Below, piece by piece: positions 5,927-13,717 of a stretch of DNA of 64,000 nt; within the stretch, counting starts at the first letter, position 1, and every line of letters starts with the position of its first letter. The notes under the pieces were generated by a model that worked only from the letters and a program-made list of their open reading frames with translations, was not told the DNA's origin and did not search any database. The DNA is from Planctomycetota bacterium (GTDB taxonomy: Bacteria > Planctomycetota > UBA8742 > UBA2392). Position numbers and translations under genes: made by a program. The stretch spans positions 2,852,001 to 2,916,000 of the forward strand of contig JADJRK010000001.1 in NCBI GenBank assembly GCA_016712285.1, given 5' to 3'.

Positions 5927-7423
5927 TCAATCGTGCCGCAGGGCCTTCACGGGGTCGATGCGTGCGGCGCGCCGGGCCGGGAAGATCGCCGCCAGCACGG
6001 CCGTGACAGCGCCCAAAGCCGGGCCGGCCAGCGCAAGCCAGAGCGGCAGGACGAACACGCTGCCATTGTAGGGCACGGCTGCGCGCTCGGCGATCATGCT
6101 GCCGGCGATTGCGTCGCCGGGAATCATCGCGAGCACAGCCACGAGCAGGCCGAGCGTGCCGCCGATCAAGCCGATCAACGCGCTTTCGGTCAGGAACACC
6201 GCCTGCACCTGCCAGTTGGTGGCGCCGACGGCTTTGAAAATGCCGATCTCGCGGGTGCGCTCCAGCACGCTGGTGATCATGGTGTTGACGATGCCCAGCG
6301 TGCTGACGATCAATGCGATGCCAGTCAGAAACGCGATGATCACCGTGATCACGGTCAGCATCGTCTCGACCTGTTGGAGCACACTGGCGACGCTGAAGGC
6401 TGTGAATCCCTTATCGCGCAGCGCTTGCTCAACGGCAGGCGCGTTCTCGGCGTCGTCCACCAGCACCAGTGCCCGCGGATAGCCAAGCTCACGGTTCACG
6501 GCGCTGGCATTGAACAGGTTGCGTGCTGTCCCTTGCGGAAGAAACACGTCGGTCTGGACCGCGTTGCCGTCCTCAATCACGTTGAACACGTCGCCGGGCA
6601 CGGCTTCGCGCAGCACGCCGACGATGGTGACCTGGCGTTCCACGGGCTTGCGGGCCTGGCTGGCGATCTGCCCGAACTGTTCCAGCAGCTTGGGCAGGAT
6701 CTTCATCATCGCCTGGCGCTCTTCTTCGGTCAGGCTTTCCATGAAGGCGCGCAGTTGCGGCGGCGCGTCTGCCATCGGGTCGTCGTTGGGGTTCACGATG
6801 CTGCGCAGCATGATCGTCTTGCCCAGCACCTGCTGGTAGTCCTGCTCGGTCAGCAGGCCCATCTTGTACAGCATGTACTCGTGCAGGATGACTTCGTCGG
6901 CGTCGGGCCCGCTGAAGTAGCGCCCGGCAATCACGCGCTCGGCATAGCGCTGCCGCGCCACATCCACGCCGCCGCTAAGGCTGCCTTCGCTGCTCCATGC
7001 CCCGGCATCGATCGCGTAGCGTTCAATGATCACGGGCGTAATGCTCTCGACGTGCTCAAGCTGCGACAGCGCGGCGATGGTCGTGTCGTCGATCTCGTTC
7101 ACGCGGCGGCCGCTCCACTGGCGGATCTGCCGGCGGTTGATCGCCGCACGCCGCAATCTCTCGCGCCGGTCTTCTTCCATTTCGCCGTCGATCTGCACCT
7201 CGGCCGGGTTGTTCGACAGCTCAATGCCGAAGCCCCCCGTCAAGCCGATCTGCCGCAGGTTGTCGCTGCCGCTGACGGTGTCGGTGATCGCGCTGCTCAG
7301 GCCCTGCCCCAGCGAAACAATCATGGTCAGCGCGAACACGCCGATCAGCACGCCCGTCATGGTCAGCAGGTTGCGCGACTTCTTGCGCAGCAGGCCTTCC
7401 AGCGCCAGAGCCAGGACGTTCAT
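5927..7423 (-). CDS. ABC transporter permease, MacB/FtsX family
   Basis: The 498-residue protein has one N-terminal membrane helix (NLLTMTGVLIGVFALTMIVSL), a long periplasmic MacB_PCD-like domain of roughly 250 residues, and a C-terminal FtsX block with three more helices (TVITVIIAFLTGIALIVSTLG, ALIGLIGGTLGLLVAVLAMI, and the last around PLWLALAGPALGAVTAVLAA). The segment VLERTREIGIFKAVGAT between helices is the usual coupling-helix region. It overlaps the ATPase gene by 4 bp (ATGA), so the pair is translated together. Such pairs move lipoproteins (LolCDE) or drive efflux of peptides or drugs (MacAB). No MacA-like adaptor is adjacent, so the substrate is unknown. Confidence 0.9.
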   Translation of the reverse strand: MNVLALALEGLLRKKSRNLLTMTGVLIGVFALTMIVSLGQGLSSAITDTVSGSDNLRQIGLTGGFGIELSNNPAEVQIDGEMEEDRRERLRRAAINRRQIRQWSGRRVNEIDDTTIAALSQLEHVESITPVIIERYAIDAGAWSSEGSLSGGVDVARQRYAERVIAGRYFSGPDADEVILHEYMLYKMGLLTEQDYQQVLGKTIMLRSIVNPNDDPMADAPPQLRAFMESLTEEERQAMMKILPKLLEQFGQIASQARKPVERQVTIVGVLREAVPGDVFNVIEDGNAVQTDVFLPQGTARNLFNASAVNRELGYPRALVLVDDAENAPAVEQALRDKGFTAFSVASVLQQVETMLTVITVIIAFLTGIALIVSTLGIVNTMITSVLERTREIGIFKAVGATNWQVQAVFLTESALIGLIGGTLGLLVAVLAMIPGDAIAGSMIAERAAVPYNGSVFVLPLWLALAGPALGAVTAVLAAIFPARRAARIDPVKALRHD

Positions 7424-8112
7424 GCCGCCGCCCCCTCATGCACAAACTGGCCGTCGGCCATGCGCAGCGTGCGGCTGGCATAGGTGGCAGCGAGGTCAGG
7501 GTCATGCGTGACCATCACCAGCGTAGTCCCGCCCTGGTGGGCGTCGCGCAGGATGGCCATGATCTGTTCGCTGGTGGCGGTATCGAGGTTGCCCGTGGGC
7601 TCGTCGCACAGCAGCATGCGCGGGTTGTTGACCAGCGAACGCGCAATCGCGACACGCTGCTGCTCGCCGCCCGACATCTGGCTTGGCACATGGTTGGCGC
7701 GCTTGGACAACCCGACGCGCTCAAGCAACTCAGTGGCCCGGCGCTTGCGCTCAAGGCGGCCGACTCCCTGGAACACCAGCGGCAGCGCCACGTTTTCCCA
7801 GGCGCGCAATGACGTCACCAGGTTGAAGCTCTGGAAGATGAACCCGACCGTGGTGCGCCGGTAAAGGCTAAGCTCAGTGGCGCTCATGCCCGCGAGCTCG
7901 CGGCCGTCCACGACGATGCTGCCGCCAGTCGGTTGATCGAGCCCGCCCAGCAGGTTCAGCAGCGTGCTCTTGCCGCTGCCTGAGCGACCCAGCAGCGCGA
8001 CAAAGTCGCCGCGCGCGACGGCGATATCCACCTCGCGCAAGGCGCTGACGGTTTCGCCGCCGAGGTGATAGGTGCGCGTCAGCCGTGTCGCGGTGACCAG
8101 CGGTTCGTTCAT
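7420..8112 (-). CDS. ABC transporter ATP-binding protein, LolD/MacB type
   Basis: The 230-residue nucleotide-binding subunit has Walker A GRSGSGKST, Q-loop FIFQSFNLV, signature MSGGEQQRVAIARS, Walker B MLLCDEPTGNLD and switch histidine VMVTHDPDLA. The TGNLD after Walker B is typical of the LolD/MacB/FtsE group. It is the first gene of the two-gene operon. The leader has a purine-rich GGAAGGGAACGGAG before the ATG and a divergent promoter region of 84 bp shared with the lipoprotein gene at 8197. Confidence 0.93.
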   Translation of the reverse strand: MNEPLVTATRLTRTYHLGGETVSALREVDIAVARGDFVALLGRSGSGKSTLLNLLGGLDQPTGGSIVVDGRELAGMSATELSLYRRTTVGFIFQSFNLVTSLRAWENVALPLVFQGVGRLERKRRATELLERVGLSKRANHVPSQMSGGEQQRVAIARSLVNNPRMLLCDEPTGNLDTATSEQIMAILRDAHQGGTTLVMVTHDPDLAATYASRTLRMADGQFVHEGAAA

Positions 8113-8196
8113 GAACTCCGTTCCCTTCCGGACGTTCTTAGCATAGTCTCTTTGCCGCTTTCTGGCCGCTTTCTGGCTTTCGCCCCGGGGAAACGC

Positions 8197-8682
8197 ATGC
8201 GAACTGTTTCAATATTCCTGCTGTTTGGCGTTCTGGTAGCCGGCTGTGGCGGAGGCACAAATGCCGCGGCCGAGACAACCGACACCGACCTGCGCGAGCG
8301 CGCCAAGCCCGCCGAAGGAAACCTTGAGCGGATTCGTGACTCGGTTCTCAAGTACTACGCAGCCAAGAAGGCGCCGCCACACTCGGTGAGCGACCTGGAG
8401 TCTTTCGGTGCATCCGAGAAAGACCTGCTCCCCACCGAAGACTACGCCGACATCGGCTATGCCTTCTTTTCGCTGAAATTTGACGCATCGGGCAAGCTGG
8501 TACGCGGCTGGTTTCTTGCCACGCCCAAGGGCAACAGCGACGCGCTGCAGGTACGCATGAACGGTGTGACTGGAAAGTTCGAGCACCTGCCCAAGGGCGA
8601 AACCTGGCTGGCCGCCAACGAAGACGAAGGCTGGGCCCCGGGCGAAGAACCCAAGGAAAGCGACGGGGTCGAGGTCAAGTAG
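8197..8682 (+). CDS. small lipoprotein of unknown function
   Basis: The start is the ATG at 8197 with GGGGAAA a few bases upstream. The open frame reaches back into the ABC gene, but the signal peptide begins here. The protein (161 residues) opens MRTVSIFLLFGVLVAGC, a type II signal peptide with lipobox VAGC. The mature part has one predicted folded segment (RERAKPAEGNLERIRDSVLKYY ... YAFFSLKFDASGKLVRGW) and an acidic tail (EDEGWAPGEEPKESDG). It resembles pilin-like or secretion-associated small lipoproteins only vaguely. I do not recognise the family. It is convergent with the cyclophilin gene, 9 bp apart. Confidence 0.75.
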   Translation: MRTVSIFLLFGVLVAGCGGGTNAAAETTDTDLRERAKPAEGNLERIRDSVLKYYAAKKAPPHSVSDLESFGASEKDLLPTEDYADIGYAFFSLKFDASGKLVRGWFLATPKGNSDALQVRMNGVTGKFEHLPKGETWLAANEDEGWAPGEEPKESDGVEVK

Positions 8683-8691
8683 GGCTGCTTG

Positions 8692-10584
8692 CTATGGGAC
8701 CAGCGGCTTGGGCAGCTCAACGGCTTTCTTCTCCACCCATCCGCCACCTTCTTTGTACTTCACCTGCGGCACGTACTTGTGGTCACGCTTGCGGATCACT
8801 TTTGCGCTCTTGATGGCGTCGTCTTTCTGCACCAGCGCCGCCAGCTCCAGGCCGTACATCACTTCGCCGAACGCGCAGTATGGGCTCTGCTCTTTGTCCC
8901 AGTCCGGCCAGTCTTTCAGGTTGATGAAGAACTCGGTGCTGGCGCTGTCCAAGTCGCTGGTGCGTGCCATGGCAATCGTGCCGCGGCTGTTGCCCAGGCC
9001 GGCGGCCTTGTACTTGGGGTTGTCGACGGCCTCGTTGCGGATGCCGTAGTCGTAGCCTTCGCGTGATCCAGCCTGCGCAAAGCCGCCCTGGATGATGCGC
9101 AGCCCCTGGGCCTTGTAGATCTCGGCGATGTCGGATGCCGTGCCCTCTATGCGGTAAAATTCGCACTCACTGTTGAAGAAGCCTTCCTCGATCAGGTTGA
9201 TCAGGTTGGCCACGGTGTTGGGGCAGGCGTCTTCAAACAACTCGACGACGATGTCGCCCTTTTCCAGCTCAAAGACGACAATCGGGTTCAGCTTGCTGTC
9301 CGCGGGCACAACCTCGACCTTGACCTCGCTGAAGCGCACCGGCTTGGGTACTTCCGTGCGCTTGTCCATCGGCACGGGCCAGCCGTCGTAGTAGACCTTG
9401 GGGACGTACTTGGTGCTTTTGCGCTTCTGCTCAACGTAGGTGTAGTAGATCTCGGCCTGGTGAAGGCGGCGGGCCACGTTCAGGCCCTTCTCGCCGTCAA
9501 GCACGCGGCCCAGGGGCAGGAAGTTCTGGCCCAGCGCGGGGCTGGTCTCGATCACGACAAAGAACTCGCCGCGGGCGCGTGACGGGTCATCGGCGTCGCG
9601 GGATAGCGCGATCGAGCCCACAGTAAAGGGCTGCGTCGTGCTGCCCTGGTAGTCGATCTGGTACGGGTTGTTCTCGGCCACGGTGTCAACGTCATCGCCT
9701 TCTTTGGCCGTGGTGGGTTTCTCAAGTTCCACGCCAGCCGGCCGGCCCTGCTTGCCCGCGCTGATGACCGTCGAGCCCTTGAAGGGGCCGGTCGGGTTGA
9801 AGCTGTTGCTGAAGCTGAGCGTGCCCGCGTCGCCGCGGTCGAAATATCCCTCGTCGCACAGGCTGACGAAGTGCTTCACGGCGTTGGGTGCCTCGTCTTC
9901 GAACAGTTCCATGCGCAGCGTGCCGACGGCGGTCTCGAAGACCACGATCGGGTTGCCCGCGTCCACTTCTTTGGTGGCGGGCTTGTCGGCTTTGCTGTGG
10001 TGATCCCAAGGCAGAAGTTTCTTGTTCTCGGGCTTCTCAAGGAATTCAAGGTCGGCCTTGAGCTTGGCTTGCAGGCCATCGAGGTGGCGCACCCAGGCGT
10101 CATTGGCGGCGTCTTCAAGCGCTTTGATCTTGTCGGATGAGCCGCCCAGAATGCCGATCACGTCTTTCAACTCGTCGGCTTTGTAGGGGTGCGAGAGCAG
10201 TGCATAGGCGCGGGTGCCGAAACGATAGTTGGCGTACGCGACCAGCAGCTCTTCTTCTTCAGACTCGGCGATGACCACTTCCATGCCGGTTTTGAGCTCG
10301 GGCAGCTTTTCGACCATGGCCGCACGGTCAATCTTGTTCTTGAAGGCGACTTCACCCGACGCCTGTGACTGCGTCAGGAAGTACACGGTGAAGAAGCCGG
10401 CCACAATCAGCACGATGGCCGGGCCCAGCACCTTGCCGTAGCCGGCCAGGAACTTGCTGGCGCTGTCGACAAACGTGGCGCCAAGGCCCATGCCGGTGCG
10501 GGGCAGGACGTCGCGGCTGGCGTCTTTGGAGGCGGCAACGAGCTCGCCCTTCTTTTGCTTGCTTTTGACTTTGGTGCGGACCAT
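8692..10584 (-). CDS. membrane-anchored protein with two cyclophilin-type peptidyl-prolyl isomerase domains
   Basis: The 630-residue protein has a basic cytoplasmic N-terminus, one membrane helix at about 53-71 and two cyclophilin-like domains facing the periplasm (about 210-390 and 440-600). Each starts with a strand of the type NPIVVFE...G-x-ELFED-A-PN-AV. The second domain keeps the better cyclophilin signatures (EFYRIEG, IIQGG, SRGTIAMARTSDLDSASTEFFINL). The first is degenerate where FHR and QGG should be (SNSFNPTGPFKGSTVISAG), so only the second is likely to be catalytic. It probably assists folding of secreted proteins. It follows a lipoprotein gene by 11 bp on the same strand. Confidence 0.88.
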   Translation of the reverse strand: MVRTKVKSKQKKGELVAASKDASRDVLPRTGMGLGATFVDSASKFLAGYGKVLGPAIVLIVAGFFTVYFLTQSQASGEVAFKNKIDRAAMVEKLPELKTGMEVVIAESEEEELLVAYANYRFGTRAYALLSHPYKADELKDVIGILGGSSDKIKALEDAANDAWVRHLDGLQAKLKADLEFLEKPENKKLLPWDHHSKADKPATKEVDAGNPIVVFETAVGTLRMELFEDEAPNAVKHFVSLCDEGYFDRGDAGTLSFSNSFNPTGPFKGSTVISAGKQGRPAGVELEKPTTAKEGDDVDTVAENNPYQIDYQGSTTQPFTVGSIALSRDADDPSRARGEFFVVIETSPALGQNFLPLGRVLDGEKGLNVARRLHQAEIYYTYVEQKRKSTKYVPKVYYDGWPVPMDKRTEVPKPVRFSEVKVEVVPADSKLNPIVVFELEKGDIVVELFEDACPNTVANLINLIEEGFFNSECEFYRIEGTASDIAEIYKAQGLRIIQGGFAQAGSREGYDYGIRNEAVDNPKYKAAGLGNSRGTIAMARTSDLDSASTEFFINLKDWPDWDKEQSPYCAFGEVMYGLELAALVQKDDAIKSAKVIRKRDHKYVPQVKYKEGGGWVEKKAVELPKPLVP

Positions 10585-10595
10585 GGGTTCCTGCG

Positions 10596-11039
10596 TCAGT
10601 CGAATTTCGGGTTCATCTCAACAGTAAGGACGCTGAAGCGCTTGCTGCTTTGCACGCGAGCGTCGGGCGCGAGTTGCAACTCTAGCTGGTCGTCTGCCTT
10701 TTTGAAGCGCACCTTCATGGTGCCCTCGGAATCATTGTGCTCTTCTACCATCAGTTCCCAGCCTTCGCCGGGCAGCGTGTCCTTGAACCAGCCCAGCACC
10801 TTGCTGGGCGTATCCAGGCTGTCGCCGGTGCTGCGGTAGCTGTAGCGGCCATAGATGCGCTTGCCGGCGGCGCTGTCCTGCCGCTTGAAGGCCGGGTTGT
10901 CGTGCGGCTCATAGTTCGCGGGCACCGGCACGTCCGCGTAGGGCTCGCCCCAGGCGGACTTGTTGGTCCCGTTGGTGGTTTTGCAACCCGCGATCAGCAG
11001 CACTGCCAGCAATGTCAGGAATGTGAGCGAAAGCTTCAT
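10596..11039 (-). CDS. hypothetical lipoprotein
   Basis: The start is the ATG at 11039 because GGAGG lies 6-7 nt upstream. An in-frame start four codons earlier has no such site. The 147-residue product begins MKLSLTFLTLLAVLLIAGC, a lipoprotein signal with lipobox IAGC. The mature part contains GRYSYRSTGDSLDTPSKVLGWF and ends in a beta-rich segment (GTMKVRFKKADDQLELQLAPD). I do not recognise the family. It is 11 bp upstream of the double-cyclophilin gene, so the two are probably one operon for the cell envelope. Confidence 0.75.
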   Translation of the reverse strand: MKLSLTFLTLLAVLLIAGCKTTNGTNKSAWGEPYADVPVPANYEPHDNPAFKRQDSAAGKRIYGRYSYRSTGDSLDTPSKVLGWFKDTLPGEGWELMVEEHNDSEGTMKVRFKKADDQLELQLAPDARVQSSKRFSVLTVEMNPKFD

Positions 11040-11144
11040 CCCATCCTCCATGAGGGGGCCAGACTATACATATCCGGCTTTCCACCAAGCAGGGGGAAAC
11101 CGGGCCAAATACCATGCATGTATATCGGCATTCTGGCGCCCTGC

Positions 11145-11169
11145 GCTTGGGCCAAATCGGGGCCCAAGC
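11145..11169. terminator. stem-loop just after the acyltransferase gene
   Basis: GCTTGGGCC (11145-11153) pairs perfectly with GGCCCAAGC (11161-11169) across a 7-nt loop and abuts the acyltransferase stop codon. It has no clear T-run, so it may be a processing or pausing hairpin rather than an intrinsic terminator. Confidence 0.45.
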
Positions 11170-11985
11170 CTACGACACGAGGCGCGTCCTGGCCTTCTCC
11201 ATGCGCTCGCGACGCTGGCGAATCGGGTCAGGGGCATTCAAGCCGTCGCGGGCGATCGACTTGGCCTCGAGGTGCTGCTGGTACTCGCGCTCGCGCTCAT
11301 GCAGTGGCCCGTTGATGATGCCGCGAATGCGCTCAGACAGCACTTCCTGGTAGTCCTTCTCGCGCATGCCCTCGGGCATTTCGGACATGTACTGCTCGTA
11401 GGTCAGCGGCTTGTGCACGACCTGCGTGTGGCGCCGGAAGAAGTACGGGCGCCAGCGCGACTTGGGCCAGAATTCGCCCCCGGTGACAAACGTGATCGGC
11501 AGGATCGTCGCCTTGGCCGCAAAGGCGGCGCGCAACGCGCCGGGCTTCCATGGGCCCATCAGGCGGCCTTCACTGCGCGAACCTTCAGGAAACACGCCGG
11601 CTGCGCCGCCTTGCTCAAGAATGCGCACCAGTGTCACGTAGGGTCCGCGGCCCGGGTTGGCACGATTGACCGGGTAGGCCTTGTACGTGCGGGCAAAGAA
11701 GCTGACGACCGGGATCCGGAACAGCTTGTCCCATGCCATGATCGATAAGTCACGGTCGGCGTGATAGATCATCAATGCCACCAGCGTCGGCGGCTCGAGA
11801 TAGCTGGGGTGGTTGGCCAGCACCAGCAACGGCCCGGCCTTCGGAATGTTCTCGACTCCCAGCGGCTGCCAGAACAGCAACGCGCGACCCAGGCCAGCCG
11901 CAAAATTGACGGCTGTGCGGTAAACCCAGCCGCGCAACCCCGTGGGGCGCGTCTGGTCCACCAGCATGTGTTCGTCGCGTTCCAT
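11170..11985 (-). CDS. PlsC-like phospholipid/glycerol acyltransferase
   Basis: The chosen start is the ATG at 11985, two bases after the NADAR stop. The frame extends further into NADAR but without homology. The 271-residue product shows the acyltransferase blocks: LVLANHPSYLEPP (block I), RIPVVSFFARTYKAYPVNR (block II), VFPEGSRSEGRL (block III) and LPITFVTGG (block IV). Family members acylate lysophosphatidate or related glycerol lipids at the inner membrane. Block I normally reads N-H-x4-D; here the acidic residue is Glu (H-P-S-Y-L-E), a conservative but unusual change. It is translationally close to the NADAR gene. The C-terminus is a charged coiled segment. Confidence 0.8.
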   Translation of the reverse strand: MERDEHMLVDQTRPTGLRGWVYRTAVNFAAGLGRALLFWQPLGVENIPKAGPLLVLANHPSYLEPPTLVALMIYHADRDLSIMAWDKLFRIPVVSFFARTYKAYPVNRANPGRGPYVTLVRILEQGGAAGVFPEGSRSEGRLMGPWKPGALRAAFAAKATILPITFVTGGEFWPKSRWRPYFFRRHTQVVHKPLTYEQYMSEMPEGMREKDYQEVLSERIRGIINGPLHEREREYQQHLEAKSIARDGLNAPDPIRQRRERMEKARTRLVS

Positions 11986-11987
11986 GT

Positions 11988-12422
11988 TCAGGCTCGAAGC
12001 TTCTGCCGGGTTTCCATCAGGATGCGGCCAAGCATGTTGCGCCCGCTGCCGTCTTTGCCACAGCCCCAGTAATAGTCGCCCGGGGCGTTTTCTACCAGTT
12101 CCTGCTCGCCGGTGCTGAGCAGTAACGCCTTGAGTTCGGGGTGGGTGGTGAACTTGGCCCATACGGCTTTGCGCATGACATCGTCCTTGACCTGCTCCCA
12201 GTCAGGGCGCAAGGGCCGTGATCGTTCGCGCCCCATGCGGGCGGCGTCATTGGGTTTGCGCGCCGCACGAATTGCCTCTTCGTGCTCGGTGCCGGCAAAC
12301 TTCTGCGCCTGGAAGTAATGCTCGCTGGTGGGCCAGACCTTTCCGTCAAGCTCAAACGGAAAGTGGGCGAAATTGCTGAACTCGCCCCATTGGCCGGTCC
12401 GCCCATAAAAGTAGATCGCCAT
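11988..12422 (-). CDS. NADAR family protein (YbiA/DUF1768-like)
   Basis: The 144-residue protein matches the NADAR fold: GEFSNFAHFPFELDGKVWPTSEHYFQAQKF, then RKPNDAARMGRER, VMRKAVWAKFTTHPELKALLLSTG and the C-terminal YYWGCGKDGSGRNMLGRILM. NADAR proteins act on N-glycosidic bonds; E. coli YbiA hydrolyses early riboflavin intermediates, and some members handle ADP-ribose derivatives. The catalytic-type residues of the SEHYFQAQKF and WGCGKDGSGRN segments are present. The ATG at 12422 is preferred over a GTG three codons upstream. It is divergent from the SPFH gene and shares an intergenic region with two inverted repeats. Confidence 0.85.
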   Translation of the reverse strand: MAIYFYGRTGQWGEFSNFAHFPFELDGKVWPTSEHYFQAQKFAGTEHEEAIRAARKPNDAARMGRERSRPLRPDWEQVKDDVMRKAVWAKFTTHPELKALLLSTGEQELVENAPGDYYWGCGKDGSGRNMLGRILMETRQKLRA

Positions 12423-12473
12423 GGCACTCACTTTCTCGACTGGCTGCCTAACGAATCACGGATTCCGTTTGGC

Positions 12474-12515
12474 ATAGTGTCGTTCGCACACTATACTAAG
12501 TGTGTAGGATACACA
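12474..12515. promoter_or_regulatory. two adjacent inverted repeats, candidate operator upstream of the SPFH gene
   Basis: ATAGTGT (12474-12480) and ACACTAT (12488-12494) form a perfect 7-bp inverted repeat around a 7-nt spacer. TGTGT (12501-12505) and ACACA (12511-12515) form a second one around AGGAT. A TATACT (12492-12497) overlaps them and could be the -10 of the plus-strand gene. The pattern suits a dimeric repressor; its identity is unknown. Confidence 0.55.
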
Positions 12516-12534
12516 TAGAGAGGAGCGCCGAGCC

Positions 12535-13575
12535 ATGGCCACTATCACCAAACTTGCAGGGCTTCGCCACCTGCGCGCCGAGCCCAACCAGTACATCCTG
12601 CACTACCGCGCCGGCAAGCTTGCCCGCCAGGGCGCAGGCATCGCCTACTGGTTTCTGCCCATGAGCGCAAGCATCGCGCAGCTGCCGGTCGAAGATGCGG
12701 AAGCCACCTGCATCCTGAACGAACGCACCATCGACATGCAGGCGATCAACGTGCAGGCCGTCATCCGCTACCGCATCCAAGACCCCGAACGCGCGGCACG
12801 ACGCGTCAACTTCACGATCAGCACCGCCACCGGCGCATGGACCGAACAGCCGCTCGAAAAGCTGACCGAGTTCTGGCACCAGCGCGTGCAGGAACCGGCA
12901 CGCAGGGCGCTCAGCGGCATGGCGTTGACTGAAGCGGTCCGCAGCGGCGCCGAAGCCGTGCACAACGCGATTCGCGCGGCGTTCGAACATGACCCGGAGC
13001 TGGCAGACATGGGCCTGTCGATTGTCGAGGTCCACGTCGTACGCGTGTCACCCAGCAGCGAGATGGAAAAGGCGCTGCAGACCCCGGCCCGTGAAAGCAT
13101 GCAGCAGAAGGCCGACGAGGCGATTTTCCGGCGCCGCGCCGACGCGGTCGAAAAGGAACGCGCAATCAAGGAAAACGAGTTGTCTACGCAGATCGAGCTG
13201 GAAAAGCGCAACGAGCAGTTGATCGCCCAGCAGGGCGCCAACAAGGTCCGCGAGGTCACCCAGGACGCCGAAGCCGAGAAGCTCGCCGCCCAGGCAGGCA
13301 TCGAGCGCGCAAACCTGCAGGCCACGGCAACGGCGGAGCATATCCGCTTGCGGGCCGACGCCGACGCCGATGCGGCGCGCGCGCTGGGCCAGGCCAACGC
13401 AGACGCAGAGGCTGCGCGGGCCGCGGCATGGAAGGACCTGCCAAGCAAGGTGCTGCTGGGTCTGGCCGCAATCGAGTTCGCACGCAAGATTGAGCACATC
13501 CAGCACCTGAACGTCAGCCCCAACATGCTGGGCGACCTGTTGGGCGAGTTCCTGCAGGGCAAGGTGGAGAAGTGA
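12535..13575 (+). CDS. SPFH/band-7 domain protein
   Basis: The 346-residue protein begins after a good site (GAGAGGAG, 12517-12524). It contains an SPFH/band-7 region (about 15-180: YILHYRAGKLARQGAGIAYWFLP, NVQAVIRYRIQDPERAARRVNF, DMGLSIVEVHVVRVSPSSEMEKAL) and then a long Ala/Glu-rich coiled coil (about 190-300). There is no N-terminal membrane helix, so it is probably cytosolic or peripherally membrane-bound and oligomeric, unlike HflK/HflC or floctillin-type members that have a hairpin. It is followed by a heptad hairpin element and a NAD-kinase-like gene. Role unknown; SPFH proteins often scaffold proteases or stress responses. Confidence 0.85.
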   Translation: MATITKLAGLRHLRAEPNQYILHYRAGKLARQGAGIAYWFLPMSASIAQLPVEDAEATCILNERTIDMQAINVQAVIRYRIQDPERAARRVNFTISTATGAWTEQPLEKLTEFWHQRVQEPARRALSGMALTEAVRSGAEAVHNAIRAAFEHDPELADMGLSIVEVHVVRVSPSSEMEKALQTPARESMQQKADEAIFRRRADAVEKERAIKENELSTQIELEKRNEQLIAQQGANKVREVTQDAEAEKLAAQAGIERANLQATATAEHIRLRADADADAARALGQANADAEAARAAAWKDLPSKVLLGLAAIEFARKIEHIQHLNVSPNMLGDLLGEFLQGKVEK

Positions 13576-13590
13576 GTGTGTGTGGTGAGG

Positions 13591-13699
13591 AGTGCGACGT
13601 GCGTAGTGCGTAGTGGGTGGAGGGCGATCACAACACCCGACAGAGTTCATTGCCTTCGATCGACGAGCACTACGCACCAAGCACCCAGCACTACGCACT
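13591..13699. repeat. heptad hairpin element E1
   Basis: The left arm (13591-13618) is four 7-bp units close to AGTGCGT. The right arm (13665-13699) is five units whose complements follow RGTGCKY. The arms pair imperfectly, making a long hairpin between the SPFH gene and the NAD-kinase-like gene, ending 5 bp before the latter's Shine-Dalgarno. Confidence 0.75.
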
Positions 13700-13717
13700 C
13701 CCCCGGAGGGCCAAGCC

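Noticed and set aside
5915..7483. A 522-codon open frame on the plus strand opposite the ABC permease
   Set aside because: High-GC antisense shadow of a clear permease gene; His/Gln/Ala-rich low-complexity translation with no domain.
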